A DNA stretch of 64,000 nucleotides from contig JANQHF010000101.1 of assembly GCA_028282725.1 (NCBI GenBank), positions 31,700 through 95,699 of the forward strand, read 5' to 3'. The notes below the pieces were generated by a model. The model worked only from the letters and a program-made list of their open reading frames with translations. It was not told the DNA's origin and searched no databases. This DNA is from Saprospiraceae bacterium. Lineage in GTDB: Bacteria > Bacteroidota > Bacteroidia > Chitinophagales > Saprospiraceae. Shown here piece by piece: positions 18,071 through 26,805 of the stretch (positions are counted from its first letter, which is position 1; each line of letters starts with the position of its first letter). Both the position numbers and the translations under genes were made by a program.

Positions 18071-18964
18071 CTACTTCTTTCCAAAAAAATAGACGATGGA
18101 ACTGGCCTTTTCATTTCGAATCCATCCTCGCAATAAAGATGCGGTTCCTATGAACGGAATCAAAATATGTGCCCATTTCTTTTTGCGGTAAGACTCGCTG
18201 ATCAGACAATTGTAAAAAGGATCGAGTGGTAACATTTTAGTCTTGATCAATTCGAACTTATGATTGTTCATAAAGGTCTCAAATGTGGACCTGTCCCAAT
18301 GCCATAGATGCCGAGGCACATCATAACCGGCCCAGAATTCTTTGTAATAGCTTTGGTCCATACATCGAAAATTGGGCAGGGCTATGATCAATACGCCATT
18401 TGCTGCCAAAAGCCGATGCATCTGTTCAATGATTGCCCCAGGATGATATACATGTTCCAGGACATGCCAGAAGGTTATATAGTCAAATTCAGAAGGAAAG
18501 CCCTGCTTATAAATCCGGTCGGGAGGCCTGATATCCAGACCGAATGTCTCCCGCCCAAATTCCCTTGCCTGCTCACTGATTTCAATTCCTAATCCCTCAT
18601 ATCTTTTGGATTGCATATAGTTGAGAAAATACCCGGTACCCGTTCCAAAATCCAGAATGCGATTACCTCTGTCCAAAGACCTGATCAATCGAAGTTTGTA
18701 TCTGAGCATCCATTTTCTTGCCTTATGATAGGTCCAGTTGATCAGTCCTTTTGAAGAATCGGAATGTTCAATATAATCTTCACTCTCATAGAATAGATGA
18801 GCATCCTGCTCTGACGGCGGATTATGAATAAAGCGAAATCCACATTTACTGCACTCGTTAATCCGAAAGATCTTCTGACTCACCAAATGATCACGTACCC
18901 TGATTACCTCTTTTTGTTCGGAGGATTGACAGACAAGACAATCTGTTGACATACTACCTGGCAT
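18071..18964 (-). CDS. Class I SAM methyltransferase with N-terminal zinc ribbon
   Basis: A 297-residue protein. N-terminal cysteines (CLVC and CSKC, about residues 9-41) form a likely zinc ribbon. The SAM-binding domain follows with ILDFGTGTGYFLNYM (about residue 108) and the post-motif FDYITFWHVLEHVYHPG. This type is frequent in cell-envelope sugar or lipid gene clusters (family Methyltransf_23). The target is unknown. It is the first gene of the run continuing through the DUF4834-like gene, rluA, GT2 and thiL. Confidence 0.87.
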   Translation of the reverse strand: MPGSMSTDCLVCQSSEQKEVIRVRDHLVSQKIFRINECSKCGFRFIHNPPSEQDAHLFYESEDYIEHSDSSKGLINWTYHKARKWMLRYKLRLIRSLDRGNRILDFGTGTGYFLNYMQSKRYEGLGIEISEQAREFGRETFGLDIRPPDRIYKQGFPSEFDYITFWHVLEHVYHPGAIIEQMHRLLAANGVLIIALPNFRCMDQSYYKEFWAGYDVPRHLWHWDRSTFETFMNNHKFELIKTKMLPLDPFYNCLISESYRKKKWAHILIPFIGTASLLRGWIRNEKASSIVYFFGKK

Positions 18965-19063
18965 TTTTTATTCGTATTTATTACTGGTGATACAGCCGGA
19001 ACAGATAATCATAACTAATTCCTAATCGTTGTAGGTAATTATCCCCCAAGGATATGTTTTTAA

Positions 19064-19071
19064 TACATTTG
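19064..19071 (+). promoter_or_regulatory. Candidate -7 promoter box for the DUF2723 gene
   Basis: TACATTTGC matches the TAnnTTTG element about 107 bases before the ATG at 19178. There is no good TTTG at the expected -33 distance, so this is a partial match. Confidence 0.4.
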
Positions 19072-19177
19072 CAAAGCTATCATATTAGCTATTTCTTTAA
19101 TGGAACTAGAATCGATTCATTTTAAATTCTTCCAAAACGTCGAATCACGCCTCATTTTTACGTTAATCATATAACAT

Positions 19178-22100
19178 ATGTCCTTATTTAACAGAAAGTT
19201 TTCGATTGCTTCCATACTCATCTTTCTGGTTTCTTTCGTGGTGTACTACATGTCTGCAGAAAGAACCGGAAGCTTATGGGATTGTGGGGAATTTATACTT
19301 GGTGCTTATAAACTTCAAGTAGTCCACCCCCCCGGGGCACCTTTGTTTTTAATTATAGGAAGGGTATTTGCCTGGTTAGGGAACTTGTTTTCTGCGGATC
19401 CGTCGAACATTGCATTTGCCGTAAATCTCATGTCTGGTTTGTTCAGCGCTATCACAGCTACCCTGGTCGGTCATGCGACCATGTTGTTGACTCAAAAGAC
19501 TTTTGAAAACTCCGAGATGAATAGCGAAAATAGCGAGATCATCTCAGCACTTGCTGGTGTTGTGGCGGGTCTTGCTACAGCTTTTACATCGTCCATCTGG
19601 TTTTCAGCAGTTGAGGGAGAAGTATATGCAATGTCCACATTTTTTACTGCATTGACTGTTTGGGGTGTCATCAAGTGGTACAGTCTTCCAAATGAAAACA
19701 AGTATGATAAATGGTTGGTTTTTTCAGCATACAGTGCAGGGCTTTCTATTGGTGTTCACTTGTTGAGCTTGTTGACATTTCCGGCTATGGCATTATTCGT
19801 CTATTACAAAAAATCCAATAAAAAGAGCTGGATTGGTGCTTTGGGAAGTATCGTTTTGGGTGCAGCGACGATACCCCTGATCCAGCAGTTGGTCATTGTT
19901 GGCGTGCCTACACTCTGGAAGTCAATGGACATATTTCTGGTCAATAGTGTAGGGACACCTTATCAATGGGGAATAGTTCCAACATTGCTCATTGTGGGTG
20001 CTGTTTTTTCATTCGTTTTCAGGTATGCCAGGAGGAAAAACAAGCACTGGTTGCAGTTGACCACGATGGCCGCTGCCATGATATGTATTGGCTATTCTAC
20101 TATTGGTGTCGTTGTCATTCGTGCCAATGCCGACCCTCCTGTAAACATGAATGTTCCGAGTGATGCAACGCGTCTGTTACCTTATCTGAACAGAGAACAG
20201 TATGGGGAGCGATCACTATTATTCGGTCCTCATTTTGAGGCAACACCCATCAGCTATGACCGTCAAAAAAGACAAGGTCGGGTGGATTTCCCTCCCTATT
20301 ATGAAGAAAATGGCTCTACTCAATATGAATATGTAGATGAAAAAATAAAGCCCCAATACAGGAGTTCGGATAAAATGCTGTTCCCCAGGATCGCTCATGC
20401 GGAAATGGGAAGACCCGCTGTCTATCGACAATGGTATCAAATGATGTTTAATGGTGATCCCAAGCCCTCTTTTGCATTTAATTTCGCCTTCCTGTTCAAA
20501 TACCAGGTCAACTGGATGTATGTCAGGTACTTCATGTGGAATTTTGTAGGTCGCCAAAACGGCGAGCAGGGTTTTTTCTCCTGGGATAAATCAAAGGGAA
20601 ACTGGGAATCCGGGGTAAAATTCATCGATGAAATGAAGTTGTTCAACATGGATGAGGAGCCCGCTACCATGCGAAATCACAAAGCCAGTAATAACTACTA
20701 CTTCTTACCTCTTTTATTTGGTCTCATCGGATTCTTCTTCCATGCAAGAATGCGTACTGAGGAATTCGCCGGGTTATTTGCACTTTTCCTGATTACAGGG
20801 CTGGGCATTATCGCCTACACAAATCAACCACCAAACGAACCCCGGGAACGCGACTATGTATTGGTAGGAAGTTTCTTTACCTTTTGCATGTGGATCGGTA
20901 TGGCAATACCGGCAATCTGGCACATGGTGAGCCAGCGATTTTCGGTAAAGGGCCTTCCTGCTATTGCAGGAGTTTCAGCCCTCGTGTTGCTGGCACCGAT
21001 CATTATGGGATTCCAGAATTTTGATGATCACAGCCGGAACGGTCAATTTGCTTCCAGGGATTATGCGAAGAATTTTCTGAATTCACTGGAGCCAAATGCG
21101 ATCATATTTACTTACGGTGATAACGATACCTACCCTCTCTGGTACGTTCAGGAAGTCGAAGATGTACGACGTGACGTTCGAATTGTCAACCTGAGCCTGA
21201 TCGCCGTTGACTGGTATATCAATAAATTACGCCGTAAGGTCAATGACTCGCCACCGTTGAAGCTCACCATACCGGCAGCATCATACAGGGGAAATAAGAG
21301 GAATCAACTTCCTTTTATGGGCGAAGACAACAGTCCGTTGCCATTACAGAATGTATTGAAATTTGCAGGAGAGAGACATCCCGTCGGTACCAGCTCGTTT
21401 GTAATAGAATCCTATATCCCTTCAAGGGAATTATATATTCCGACCAATTACGAAGCAGCTCAACGGTTAGGAATGTATAATCCCGCAGACTCTATAGCTG
21501 TTGCACCGGAAATAAGAATTTCTTTTGGGGCCAACAAGCAATGGATGACAAAGGATGATTTGGCAGTTCTGGATATCATTGGTTCCAATATTTGGGAACG
21601 GCCTATTTACTTTGCAACTACATGTCAGAATTCCAAATTGCTGGGCATGAATGACTATATGCAGTATGAAGGATTGGCACTAAGAATTGTACCGATCTTG
21701 ACACCAAGTGATCGAAAGCTTCAAATTTATGGAAGTGGCCGGGTCGATACGGAAAAGGTCTATGACAATATCATGAACAAATTTGAATGGGGAAATTTCG
21801 ACAAGAAAGAATTCTTTATCAATGATTCTTATGCAGCTGCGATCCAGGCACACCGAATGGTATTGACAAGAACTGTGGAAACTCTAATGATGGAAGGCAA
21901 GGCTCAAAAAGCAGTTGACCTTACTGATAAATTTTTTGAGGCATTCCCCCATTTCAACTTTCCGTATGATGCGACTGTCGTGCCTTTTATCAATATATAT
22001 GTGAGAACCGGGCAGTTTGACAAAGCTAAGCCTCATATGAGAATTTTGGCCCAGGAGACCAGGGAATTCCTGGAATTCTATGAAAGTATCGACCCCGATA

Positions 22101-22252
22101 TCGTACAGTCCAGTTTTGCCTATGATATTTCAAAACGACAAAACGCATTAACCAACCTGTTTAGCCTGGCCAATTCAATTGGTGACCAGGCATTTATTGA
22201 AGAACTTAATAACTTGCTGGGAAGATTCAGAGCAGCACCTATACCAAATTAA
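19178..22252 (+). CDS. DUF2723 (TMEM260-like) multi-spanning membrane protein
   Basis: A 1024-residue polytopic protein with ~10-12 membrane helices in the first ~620 residues and a large soluble C-terminal part. Signature DUF2723 features: SAERTGSLWDCGEFILGAYKLQVVHPPGAP near the start (the aspartate-glutamate pair is in the usual place of a GT-C catalytic loop), and the later YTNQPPNEPRERDYV and FTYGDNDTYPLWYVQEV. The human relative TMEM260 is an O-mannosyltransferase, so a role as lipid-linked sugar transferase to secreted proteins is plausible but inferred. rpiB follows after 10 bases. Confidence 0.9.
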   Translation: MSLFNRKFSIASILIFLVSFVVYYMSAERTGSLWDCGEFILGAYKLQVVHPPGAPLFLIIGRVFAWLGNLFSADPSNIAFAVNLMSGLFSAITATLVGHATMLLTQKTFENSEMNSENSEIISALAGVVAGLATAFTSSIWFSAVEGEVYAMSTFFTALTVWGVIKWYSLPNENKYDKWLVFSAYSAGLSIGVHLLSLLTFPAMALFVYYKKSNKKSWIGALGSIVLGAATIPLIQQLVIVGVPTLWKSMDIFLVNSVGTPYQWGIVPTLLIVGAVFSFVFRYARRKNKHWLQLTTMAAAMICIGYSTIGVVVIRANADPPVNMNVPSDATRLLPYLNREQYGERSLLFGPHFEATPISYDRQKRQGRVDFPPYYEENGSTQYEYVDEKIKPQYRSSDKMLFPRIAHAEMGRPAVYRQWYQMMFNGDPKPSFAFNFAFLFKYQVNWMYVRYFMWNFVGRQNGEQGFFSWDKSKGNWESGVKFIDEMKLFNMDEEPATMRNHKASNNYYFLPLLFGLIGFFFHARMRTEEFAGLFALFLITGLGIIAYTNQPPNEPRERDYVLVGSFFTFCMWIGMAIPAIWHMVSQRFSVKGLPAIAGVSALVLLAPIIMGFQNFDDHSRNGQFASRDYAKNFLNSLEPNAIIFTYGDNDTYPLWYVQEVEDVRRDVRIVNLSLIAVDWYINKLRRKVNDSPPLKLTIPAASYRGNKRNQLPFMGEDNSPLPLQNVLKFAGERHPVGTSSFVIESYIPSRELYIPTNYEAAQRLGMYNPADSIAVAPEIRISFGANKQWMTKDDLAVLDIIGSNIWERPIYFATTCQNSKLLGMNDYMQYEGLALRIVPILTPSDRKLQIYGSGRVDTEKVYDNIMNKFEWGNFDKKEFFINDSYAAAIQAHRMVLTRTVETLMMEGKAQKAVDLTDKFFEAFPHFNFPYDATVVPFINIYVRTGQFDKAKPHMRILAQETREFLEFYESIDPDIVQSSFAYDISKRQNALTNLFSLANSIGDQAFIEELNNLLGRFRAAPIPN

Positions 22253-22262
22253 TAGATACAAT

Positions 22263-22709
22263 ATGACAATAGCACTGGGAAGCGACCACGCAGGATTTGA
22301 ATTAAAGGAGGAGTTGAAGCATTTTCTGTCAGATCTTGAGATAGATGTTAAGGATTTTGGTCCCCATAGTAGTGAATCTGTAGATTACCCCGACTTTGTA
22401 CATCCTTTGTGTTCAGCCATTCTTGAAGGACAGGCTCATACGGGCATATTGATTTGCGGGACTGGTAACGGAGTAGCAATGACGGCGAATAAATACAGTG
22501 GTATACGCTGTGGTTTATGCTGGAATGAAGAAATTGCCACCTTCATCAGACAACACAACGATGCGAATATTCTCGCCCTGCCGGGCAGATTCATTTCTTT
22601 GGATATGGCCAAAAATATTGTCCGGAATTTTCTTGATACCGAATTTGAAGGAGGTCGTCACGCGCGCAGAATCGGTAAGATTACGCCACCGGTCAACTTC
22701 CTGTGTTAA
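22263..22709 (+). CDS. rpiB: Ribose 5-phosphate isomerase B
   Basis: Interconverts ribulose 5-phosphate and ribose 5-phosphate in the pentose phosphate pathway. 148 residues, the family norm. MTIALGSDHAGFELKEEL at the start, catalytic Cys in GILICGTGNGVAMTANK, then LCWNEEIATFIRQHNDANIL. The ATG at 22263 is chosen because the RpiB N-terminus begins exactly there; a longer frame upstream overlaps the DUF2723 gene and is not conserved in style. The M28 peptidase gene follows after 6 bases. Confidence 0.95.
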   Translation: MTIALGSDHAGFELKEELKHFLSDLEIDVKDFGPHSSESVDYPDFVHPLCSAILEGQAHTGILICGTGNGVAMTANKYSGIRCGLCWNEEIATFIRQHNDANILALPGRFISLDMAKNIVRNFLDTEFEGGRHARRIGKITPPVNFLC

Positions 22710-22715
22710 GAATAC

Positions 22716-24347
22716 ATGCCGATCCCGATGCGATACTTGATCATATTTTTAATGCTCACATATTCGGAGTTCATCAATGCCCAATATGCCAGTGGCATTT
22801 CACGTCCCGATAGGGATGCCATGCAAGTCGATTATACCGATTGGGCATACAAACTTGCTTCCACCATTGCCAGGTCTGAATTGAAAGAACATGTTTTCCA
22901 TTTGGCATCTGATGAATTTGAAGGCAGAGAGACAGGTACGGAGGGCAATGAAAAAGCAGCCAGATATCTCGCTGGCCAATTTGCAAAAATGAAGCTGACA
23001 GATGTTGACAATCGCAGCTATTTTCAGCCTGTGACATTTACGTTTTCCTCCTGGGACAAGACGGAACTTCGAATCAATGATCAGTCTTACAAACATTTAA
23101 AGGATTATATCATATTTCCTCATCTGAGCAATTCTGTGAATATCCATACCGGGGAAATAGTGTTTCTTGGATATGGAATCGATGACGAAAAATATTCGGA
23201 TTATCGCGGGGAAGATGTGACAAATAAAGTTCTTATCGTATTCGATGGTGAACCAATGAATTCGAATGGGGATTCACGGATTACAGGATCTGATGAACTG
23301 AGCAAATGGTCACTGGATTGGAGATTCAAAAGCAGAAGGGCGAAAGAAAAAGGTGCTGCAGCATTAATTATCATATCCAATAACTTCAAAGAGCTTGTAA
23401 ATAACAATCGTCGTCAACTTGTGAATCGGGTTACACAACTTGGCAATAATGCAAGTGAGCGGTCTGAAATGGTGGGCACGATATTCATTTCTTCAACTGC
23501 AGCACAGGATATATTGGGAGATTACAGAAGTGAAGTGATTCAGCTTAGAAATAGCATTGCTTCCGGAAGCCAGGTGAACGCCTATCCAAATTACCCAGTC
23601 GATTTTGCTTTTGACACTAAAATCAAACGATCCGTAATTGAAGGCAAAAATGTCATGGGAATCATTGAAGGAACTGATTATAAGGATGAACTACTCATAT
23701 TAACGGCACATTACGATCACGTAGGAAAAAGAAACAAAGATGTCTTTAACGGTGCGGATGACAACGCCTCGGGTACCACGACCATATTGGAAATTGCTGA
23801 AGCGTTCTCGCTGGCAGCAAGATTGAACAAGGGTCCAAAAAGAAGTGTAATGTTCTTGTTGGTTACCGGAGAGGAAAAAGGATTATTGGGGTCTCAATAT
23901 TATACAGAGCATCCGGTCTTTCAATTGGAAAATACGATTGCCAATATCAATATCGATATGGTAGGACGACGGGGAAAAGAATATGAGAATTCAGGCGATC
24001 CATACATTTATGTCATAGGATCGGATCGAATCAGCCGGGAATTACATGATATCAATGAGTCAATGAATCAGAAATATTCAGGGCTTGTCCTGGATTACAA
24101 GTATAATGACGAACAAGATCCCAATAGATTCTATTACCGGTCGGATCATTACAACTTTGCCAAACGCGGTATTCCATCCATATTTTTCTTTAATGGTGTT
24201 CACTCTGATTACCACAGAAGCACGGATACGTCGGACAAGATTGATTTGGATTTAATGCTACAACGTGTGCGTCACATATTCCATGTTGCCTGGGAACTTG
24301 CAAACCGGGGACAAAGAATTGCGATCGACAATACAAGTGCTCCTTAG
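22716..24347 (+). CDS. M28 family zinc metallopeptidase with PA domain
   Basis: A 543-residue secreted aminopeptidase-like enzyme. Signal peptide ending at INAQ; then a PA-type insertion (about 150-270); then the M28 catalytic region with zinc ligands in LTAHYDHVG (His), GADDNASGTTTILEIA (Asp), VTGEEKGLLGSQYY (Glu-Glu), INIDMVGRRG (Asp) and HSDYHRSTDT (His). All five ligand motifs are present, so it should be active. Its stop overlaps the convergent flippase gene by 4 bases. Confidence 0.93.
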   Translation: MPIPMRYLIIFLMLTYSEFINAQYASGISRPDRDAMQVDYTDWAYKLASTIARSELKEHVFHLASDEFEGRETGTEGNEKAARYLAGQFAKMKLTDVDNRSYFQPVTFTFSSWDKTELRINDQSYKHLKDYIIFPHLSNSVNIHTGEIVFLGYGIDDEKYSDYRGEDVTNKVLIVFDGEPMNSNGDSRITGSDELSKWSLDWRFKSRRAKEKGAAALIIISNNFKELVNNNRRQLVNRVTQLGNNASERSEMVGTIFISSTAAQDILGDYRSEVIQLRNSIASGSQVNAYPNYPVDFAFDTKIKRSVIEGKNVMGIIEGTDYKDELLILTAHYDHVGKRNKDVFNGADDNASGTTTILEIAEAFSLAARLNKGPKRSVMFLLVTGEEKGLLGSQYYTEHPVFQLENTIANINIDMVGRRGKEYENSGDPYIYVIGSDRISRELHDINESMNQKYSGLVLDYKYNDEQDPNRFYYRSDHYNFAKRGIPSIFFFNGVHSDYHRSTDTSDKIDLDLMLQRVRHIFHVAWELANRGQRIAIDNTSAP

Positions 24348-25813
24348 AGATACGTTCGGATTCTTTTTTGCTCCATGATATAGGTCAGTATGCAATAAAC
24401 GGCAATGATCAGAAGACCCATTGACAAATTTTGCAATGTAGAGGTACTTCTGAACATAAGACCGAGGTACATCAGTGCAACGATCATTGCAATTTGACGC
24501 AGCATTGAGATCACGGGATAATTTATGGGATATTTAATTCTCCCGATGAAGTAGGCCAGGATAACCATAGTCATGTAACACAGCAATGCTGCATATGCAG
24601 AAGCTATGATTCCTTCTGAGGGTAATAAGGTGATACTGACCCATAGAGTGATGAATGCCCCGATACTCGCGATGATTGCACCATACATAGTATGATCGCT
24701 CAACTTATACCAGATCGAAATATTATAATAGATCCCAAGGAACAGATAGGACATCAGCAAGATGGGTACCAGGTATAATCCCTCCCTGAAGGATGGACCG
24801 ATAACGAATTGAAACAGATCAATGAAAAGACTGATACCAAGCATCATTATTCCCGCAACGATGATAAAGAATAAAGCAATATCTCCGTATAGTTGTCGTG
24901 CGTCTTCTCTTTGGGCATTTCTGAAAAAAAAGGGCTCAGCTGCATAGTTATAAGCTGTTGTGAAGATGGCAAGCAAGGCTGGAATCTTCTGAACAGCGCC
25001 ATAGATTCCCGCTTGGTCTTTATTCAAATCAAAGTCCTGTCCGAGAAAATATTTTTGGAGAGGAACTCCAAAAAACTGATTGATTCCTCCCGCAATACCT
25101 ACAATGATCAATGGCCAGGCATATTTCACCATTTTGATCCATAGTCCCCAATTCACTTCAAATCTTCGAACAGGTTGGTACCAGATCAAGCCCAAAAACA
25201 TGACAGCGCTGGCAATCAGGTTGCTCAGGAATACGAAGTCAATCGCATTATCGGCAAAAGGAAAGTAATCAGCCAGAATATATGGATCCATACGCGGTAT
25301 GGCTTCTAAAAAAAGGAAAACCAGGGCCACCGTAATCAGGACATTGGCAAGCTTGAATGCTACGAAGGTTTTTGCCCTGGATAATAGCCGCAGCTTGGCC
25401 ATCGGCAACAGGGCCAATACATCCAGGGCTATGATGAAACTAAACCAGATCACGTAATGACCCTTCCCGGGATATGTCAACCCTCTTGCGATCTCCTCAG
25501 AAAAAAGGATTCCGGAAACGATAAGAATGACCGACGTGCCGATCATTGGAATAAAAGCTGTCCTGTATACCTGGCTTAACTGGTCAGACTTAGATCCAAA
25601 TCGAAAAAGTGCCGTATCCATTCTATAGGAAAAGAGGACAATGAGTATAGAAGCATAAGCATATAAATCAAGATATATGGCATACTCCGCCCTCGCCTCA
25701 GTCAGGCGATACGTTAAGTACGTACTAAATACCAGATAATGAAATACCCTGGGCAATATATGCCCGATGCCATATATAATGGTCTCTCCGGCAAGCTGCT
25801 TTATAAGGGACAA
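24344..25813 (-). CDS. Polysaccharide/lipid flippase (MATE/MVF-like)
   Basis: A 489-residue integral membrane protein with ~14 predicted helices and a Polysacc_synt pattern: MSLIKQLAGETIIYGIGHILPRVFHYLVF at the start, and helix-rich stretches to the end. Relatives move undecaprenyl-linked oligosaccharides across the inner membrane. Only single genes of polysaccharide synthesis lie nearby, so its substrate is unknown. It begins 23 bases after the gene at 25837-26292 on the same strand. Confidence 0.88.
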   Translation of the reverse strand: MSLIKQLAGETIIYGIGHILPRVFHYLVFSTYLTYRLTEARAEYAIYLDLYAYASILIVLFSYRMDTALFRFGSKSDQLSQVYRTAFIPMIGTSVILIVSGILFSEEIARGLTYPGKGHYVIWFSFIIALDVLALLPMAKLRLLSRAKTFVAFKLANVLITVALVFLFLEAIPRMDPYILADYFPFADNAIDFVFLSNLIASAVMFLGLIWYQPVRRFEVNWGLWIKMVKYAWPLIIVGIAGGINQFFGVPLQKYFLGQDFDLNKDQAGIYGAVQKIPALLAIFTTAYNYAAEPFFFRNAQREDARQLYGDIALFFIIVAGIMMLGISLFIDLFQFVIGPSFREGLYLVPILLMSYLFLGIYYNISIWYKLSDHTMYGAIIASIGAFITLWVSITLLPSEGIIASAYAALLCYMTMVILAYFIGRIKYPINYPVISMLRQIAMIVALMYLGLMFRSTSTLQNLSMGLLIIAVYCILTYIMEQKRIRTYL

Positions 25814-25836
25814 TTTATTGCTTTACAGAAAGGCGA

Positions 25837-26292
25837 TTAACCTTCGATTTGGACAGCATCTGTTAAAAGATACATCAACCGGTTGATATCATCTGCATTC
25901 AGGTTCAGTTTTCCTTTAAGCACAACCTGCTCTGCTGTATACTCGACTGCTTCAGAGCTCTCCACCTCCATTACGGTTTCAGGACCAGCACCACCACAGA
26001 AGAAGCACATATTATATGGATAGGCAGAAAAAATGAACTCGTTATGACTCTTGTACCCCTCAACTGGGATGATATAACCCCTTACCACCACTTCTGTACC
26101 TTCTAATTCTCTTACTTGATCTGCAAAAACAGGTTTATCTATTTTAAAACCTAAAAACTCGTCATACTCTTTTTTATAGGTGATTTTGGAAAGAGTCTTC
26201 CAGACGTTTTCATCTGTTTCAGCTTCAATTTCCTGGCTCCAAAGAGGTAGTGTAAACAACAGCAAAGCCAATATTCCAAATAGTTGCTTCAT
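25837..26292 (-). CDS. Secreted protein of unknown function with a CxxC motif
   Basis: About 151 residues, starting at the ATG at 26292 because a clean signal peptide begins there (MKQLFGILALLLFTLPLWSQ). The mature part has VVVRGYIIPVEGY and a CFFCGGAGPETVMEV motif with a CxxC that could bind metal or form a disulfide. Similar short secreted proteins are seen in Bacteroidota; I do not recognise a characterised family. A TAACTTTG box at 26325-26332 on the same strand may be its promoter element. Confidence 0.72.
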   Translation of the reverse strand: MKQLFGILALLLFTLPLWSQEIEAETDENVWKTLSKITYKKEYDEFLGFKIDKPVFADQVRELEGTEVVVRGYIIPVEGYKSHNEFIFSAYPYNMCFFCGGAGPETVMEVESSEAVEYTAEQVVLKGKLNLNADDINRLMYLLTDAVQIEG

Positions 26293-26468
26293 ACTAGTCT
26301 GTTCATAATTTCGAGTAAAGCGCACAAAGTTACAACAATAAGAATTTTAGTCTGGGTTTCGAAAATCCCTGTGGTAAAGATTAATTAACATCTCTATAAA
26401 CGGATTGATGACATAATTGACAGGGAAGTGACTTTTAAAAGACATTAAACAAATTTTAAGAGTTTTCA

Positions 26469-26500
26469 CTTGTATAGTTAGAGGATGAAATATACATTTG
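26469..26500 (+). promoter_or_regulatory. Candidate promoter of the sulfate-reduction leader
   Basis: CTTG (26469-26472; one mismatch to TTTG), a 20-base spacer and TACATTTG (26493-26500). The spacing equals that of the strong promoter at 5015-5046. It would start RNA near 26505-26509, downstream of the first ATG of leader frame 1 (26485) but upstream of the ATG at 26530, which would then be the real start of a 9-residue leader, MCCCCCCSC. Confidence 0.55.
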
Positions 26501-26559
26501 ATCCTGTGAAAAATCGAAATAGAAATATCATGTGCTGTTGCTGCTGTTGTAGCTGCTAG
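26485..26559 (+). CDS. Cysteine-rich leader peptide 1 (24 aa, or 9 aa from the internal ATG)
   Basis: A short frame ending in ATG TGC TGT TGC TGC TGT TGT AGC TGC TAG, that is MCCCCCCSC: seven cysteines in the last eight residues. The full frame from 26485 is 24 codons; from the internal ATG at 26530 it is 9. It lies in the gap before the sulfite reductase gene and is followed 34 bases later by an intrinsic terminator. By analogy with Trp, His and Leu leaders, and with cysteine-rich upstream frames reported in mycobacteria, translation through the Cys run should report Cys-tRNA charging. The peptide itself is probably not the functional product. Confidence 0.85.
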   Translation: MKYTFDPVKNRNRNIMCCCCCCSC

Positions 26560-26627
26560 GTGCTTCGATAAGTTCTATGTAAAATATTTATGGCCTTTTC
26601 GAAGTGAATTTCGAAAAGGTTTTTTTT
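26533..26627 (+). promoter_or_regulatory. Attenuator 1: Cys codon run, antiterminator and terminator
   Basis: Cys codons occupy 26533-26556 and the stop 26557-26559. The segment 26561-26568 (TGCTTCGA) can pair with 26599-26606 (TCGAAGTG; 6 Watson-Crick plus 2 wobble pairs), which takes away part of the terminator's 5' arm. A ribosome stalled on early Cys codons leaves 26561-26568 free, so the antiterminator can form and transcription continues. A ribosome reaching the stop codon covers it, so the terminator forms. The pairing is read by eye; energies were not computed. Confidence 0.7.
26594..26627 (+). terminator. Leader terminator 1
   Basis: A perfect 10-base stem, CCTTTTCGAA (26594-26603) with TTCGAAAAGG (26610-26619), then eight T residues (26620-26627). 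Directly downstream is a second leader and not a structural gene, so it is conditional and not a gene-end terminator. Confidence 0.9.
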
Positions 26628-26640
26628 GTTTTAAAGAGAT

Positions 26641-26745
26641 ATGATTCAGGAATACATCAGGAATTTTTCTATGCGTAACCAAGGTGCAAATACAACATGT
26701 ATGTGTTGTTGTTGCTGCTATTACGCTAGAAGAGGAATATCTTGA
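26641..26745 (+). CDS. Cysteine-rich leader peptide 2 (34 aa)
   Basis: A 34-codon frame with internal ATGs at 26671 and 26701. Its core is TGT ATG TGT TGT TGT TGC TGC TAT TAC, giving CMCCCCCYY (six Cys in seven residues), then ARRGIS and TGA. It starts 13 bases after the T-run of terminator 1 and no promoter-like box was found between them, so it probably lies on RNA that has read through the first terminator. Codon choice mixes TGT and TGC, arguing against a simple DNA triplet repeat. Both leaders share the M-C-run design but little else, so they are not a recent copy of one another. Confidence 0.83.
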   Translation: MIQEYIRNFSMRNQGANTTCMCCCCCYYARRGIS

Positions 26746-26805
26746 TGGAGATAAATTAAGAGAATAAGTAGGCTCATCGGGATATTCCCGATGGGCTTTT
26801 TTTTT
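26698..26805 (+). promoter_or_regulatory. Attenuator 2: Cys codon run, weaker antiterminator and terminator
   Basis: Cys codons lie at 26698-26700 and 26704-26718, stop at 26743-26745. Segment 26741-26748 (CTTGATGG) can pair with 26774-26781 (TCATCGGG; 5 Watson-Crick and 3 G-T pairs), competing with the terminator's 5' arm. The segment spans the stop codon, so a ribosome finishing the leader would mask it and one stalled on Cys codons would not. The logic is the same as in attenuator 1 but the pairing is weaker, so another fold may be used. Confidence 0.6.
26772..26805 (+). terminator. Leader terminator 2, immediately before the sulfite reductase gene
   Basis: Stem GCTCATCGGG (26772-26781) with CCCGATGGGC (26787-26796; one G-T pair), loop ATATT, then nine T residues (26797-26805). 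It ends 18 bases before the sulfite reductase ATG at 26824, so it must be read through for operon expression. Confidence 0.9.
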
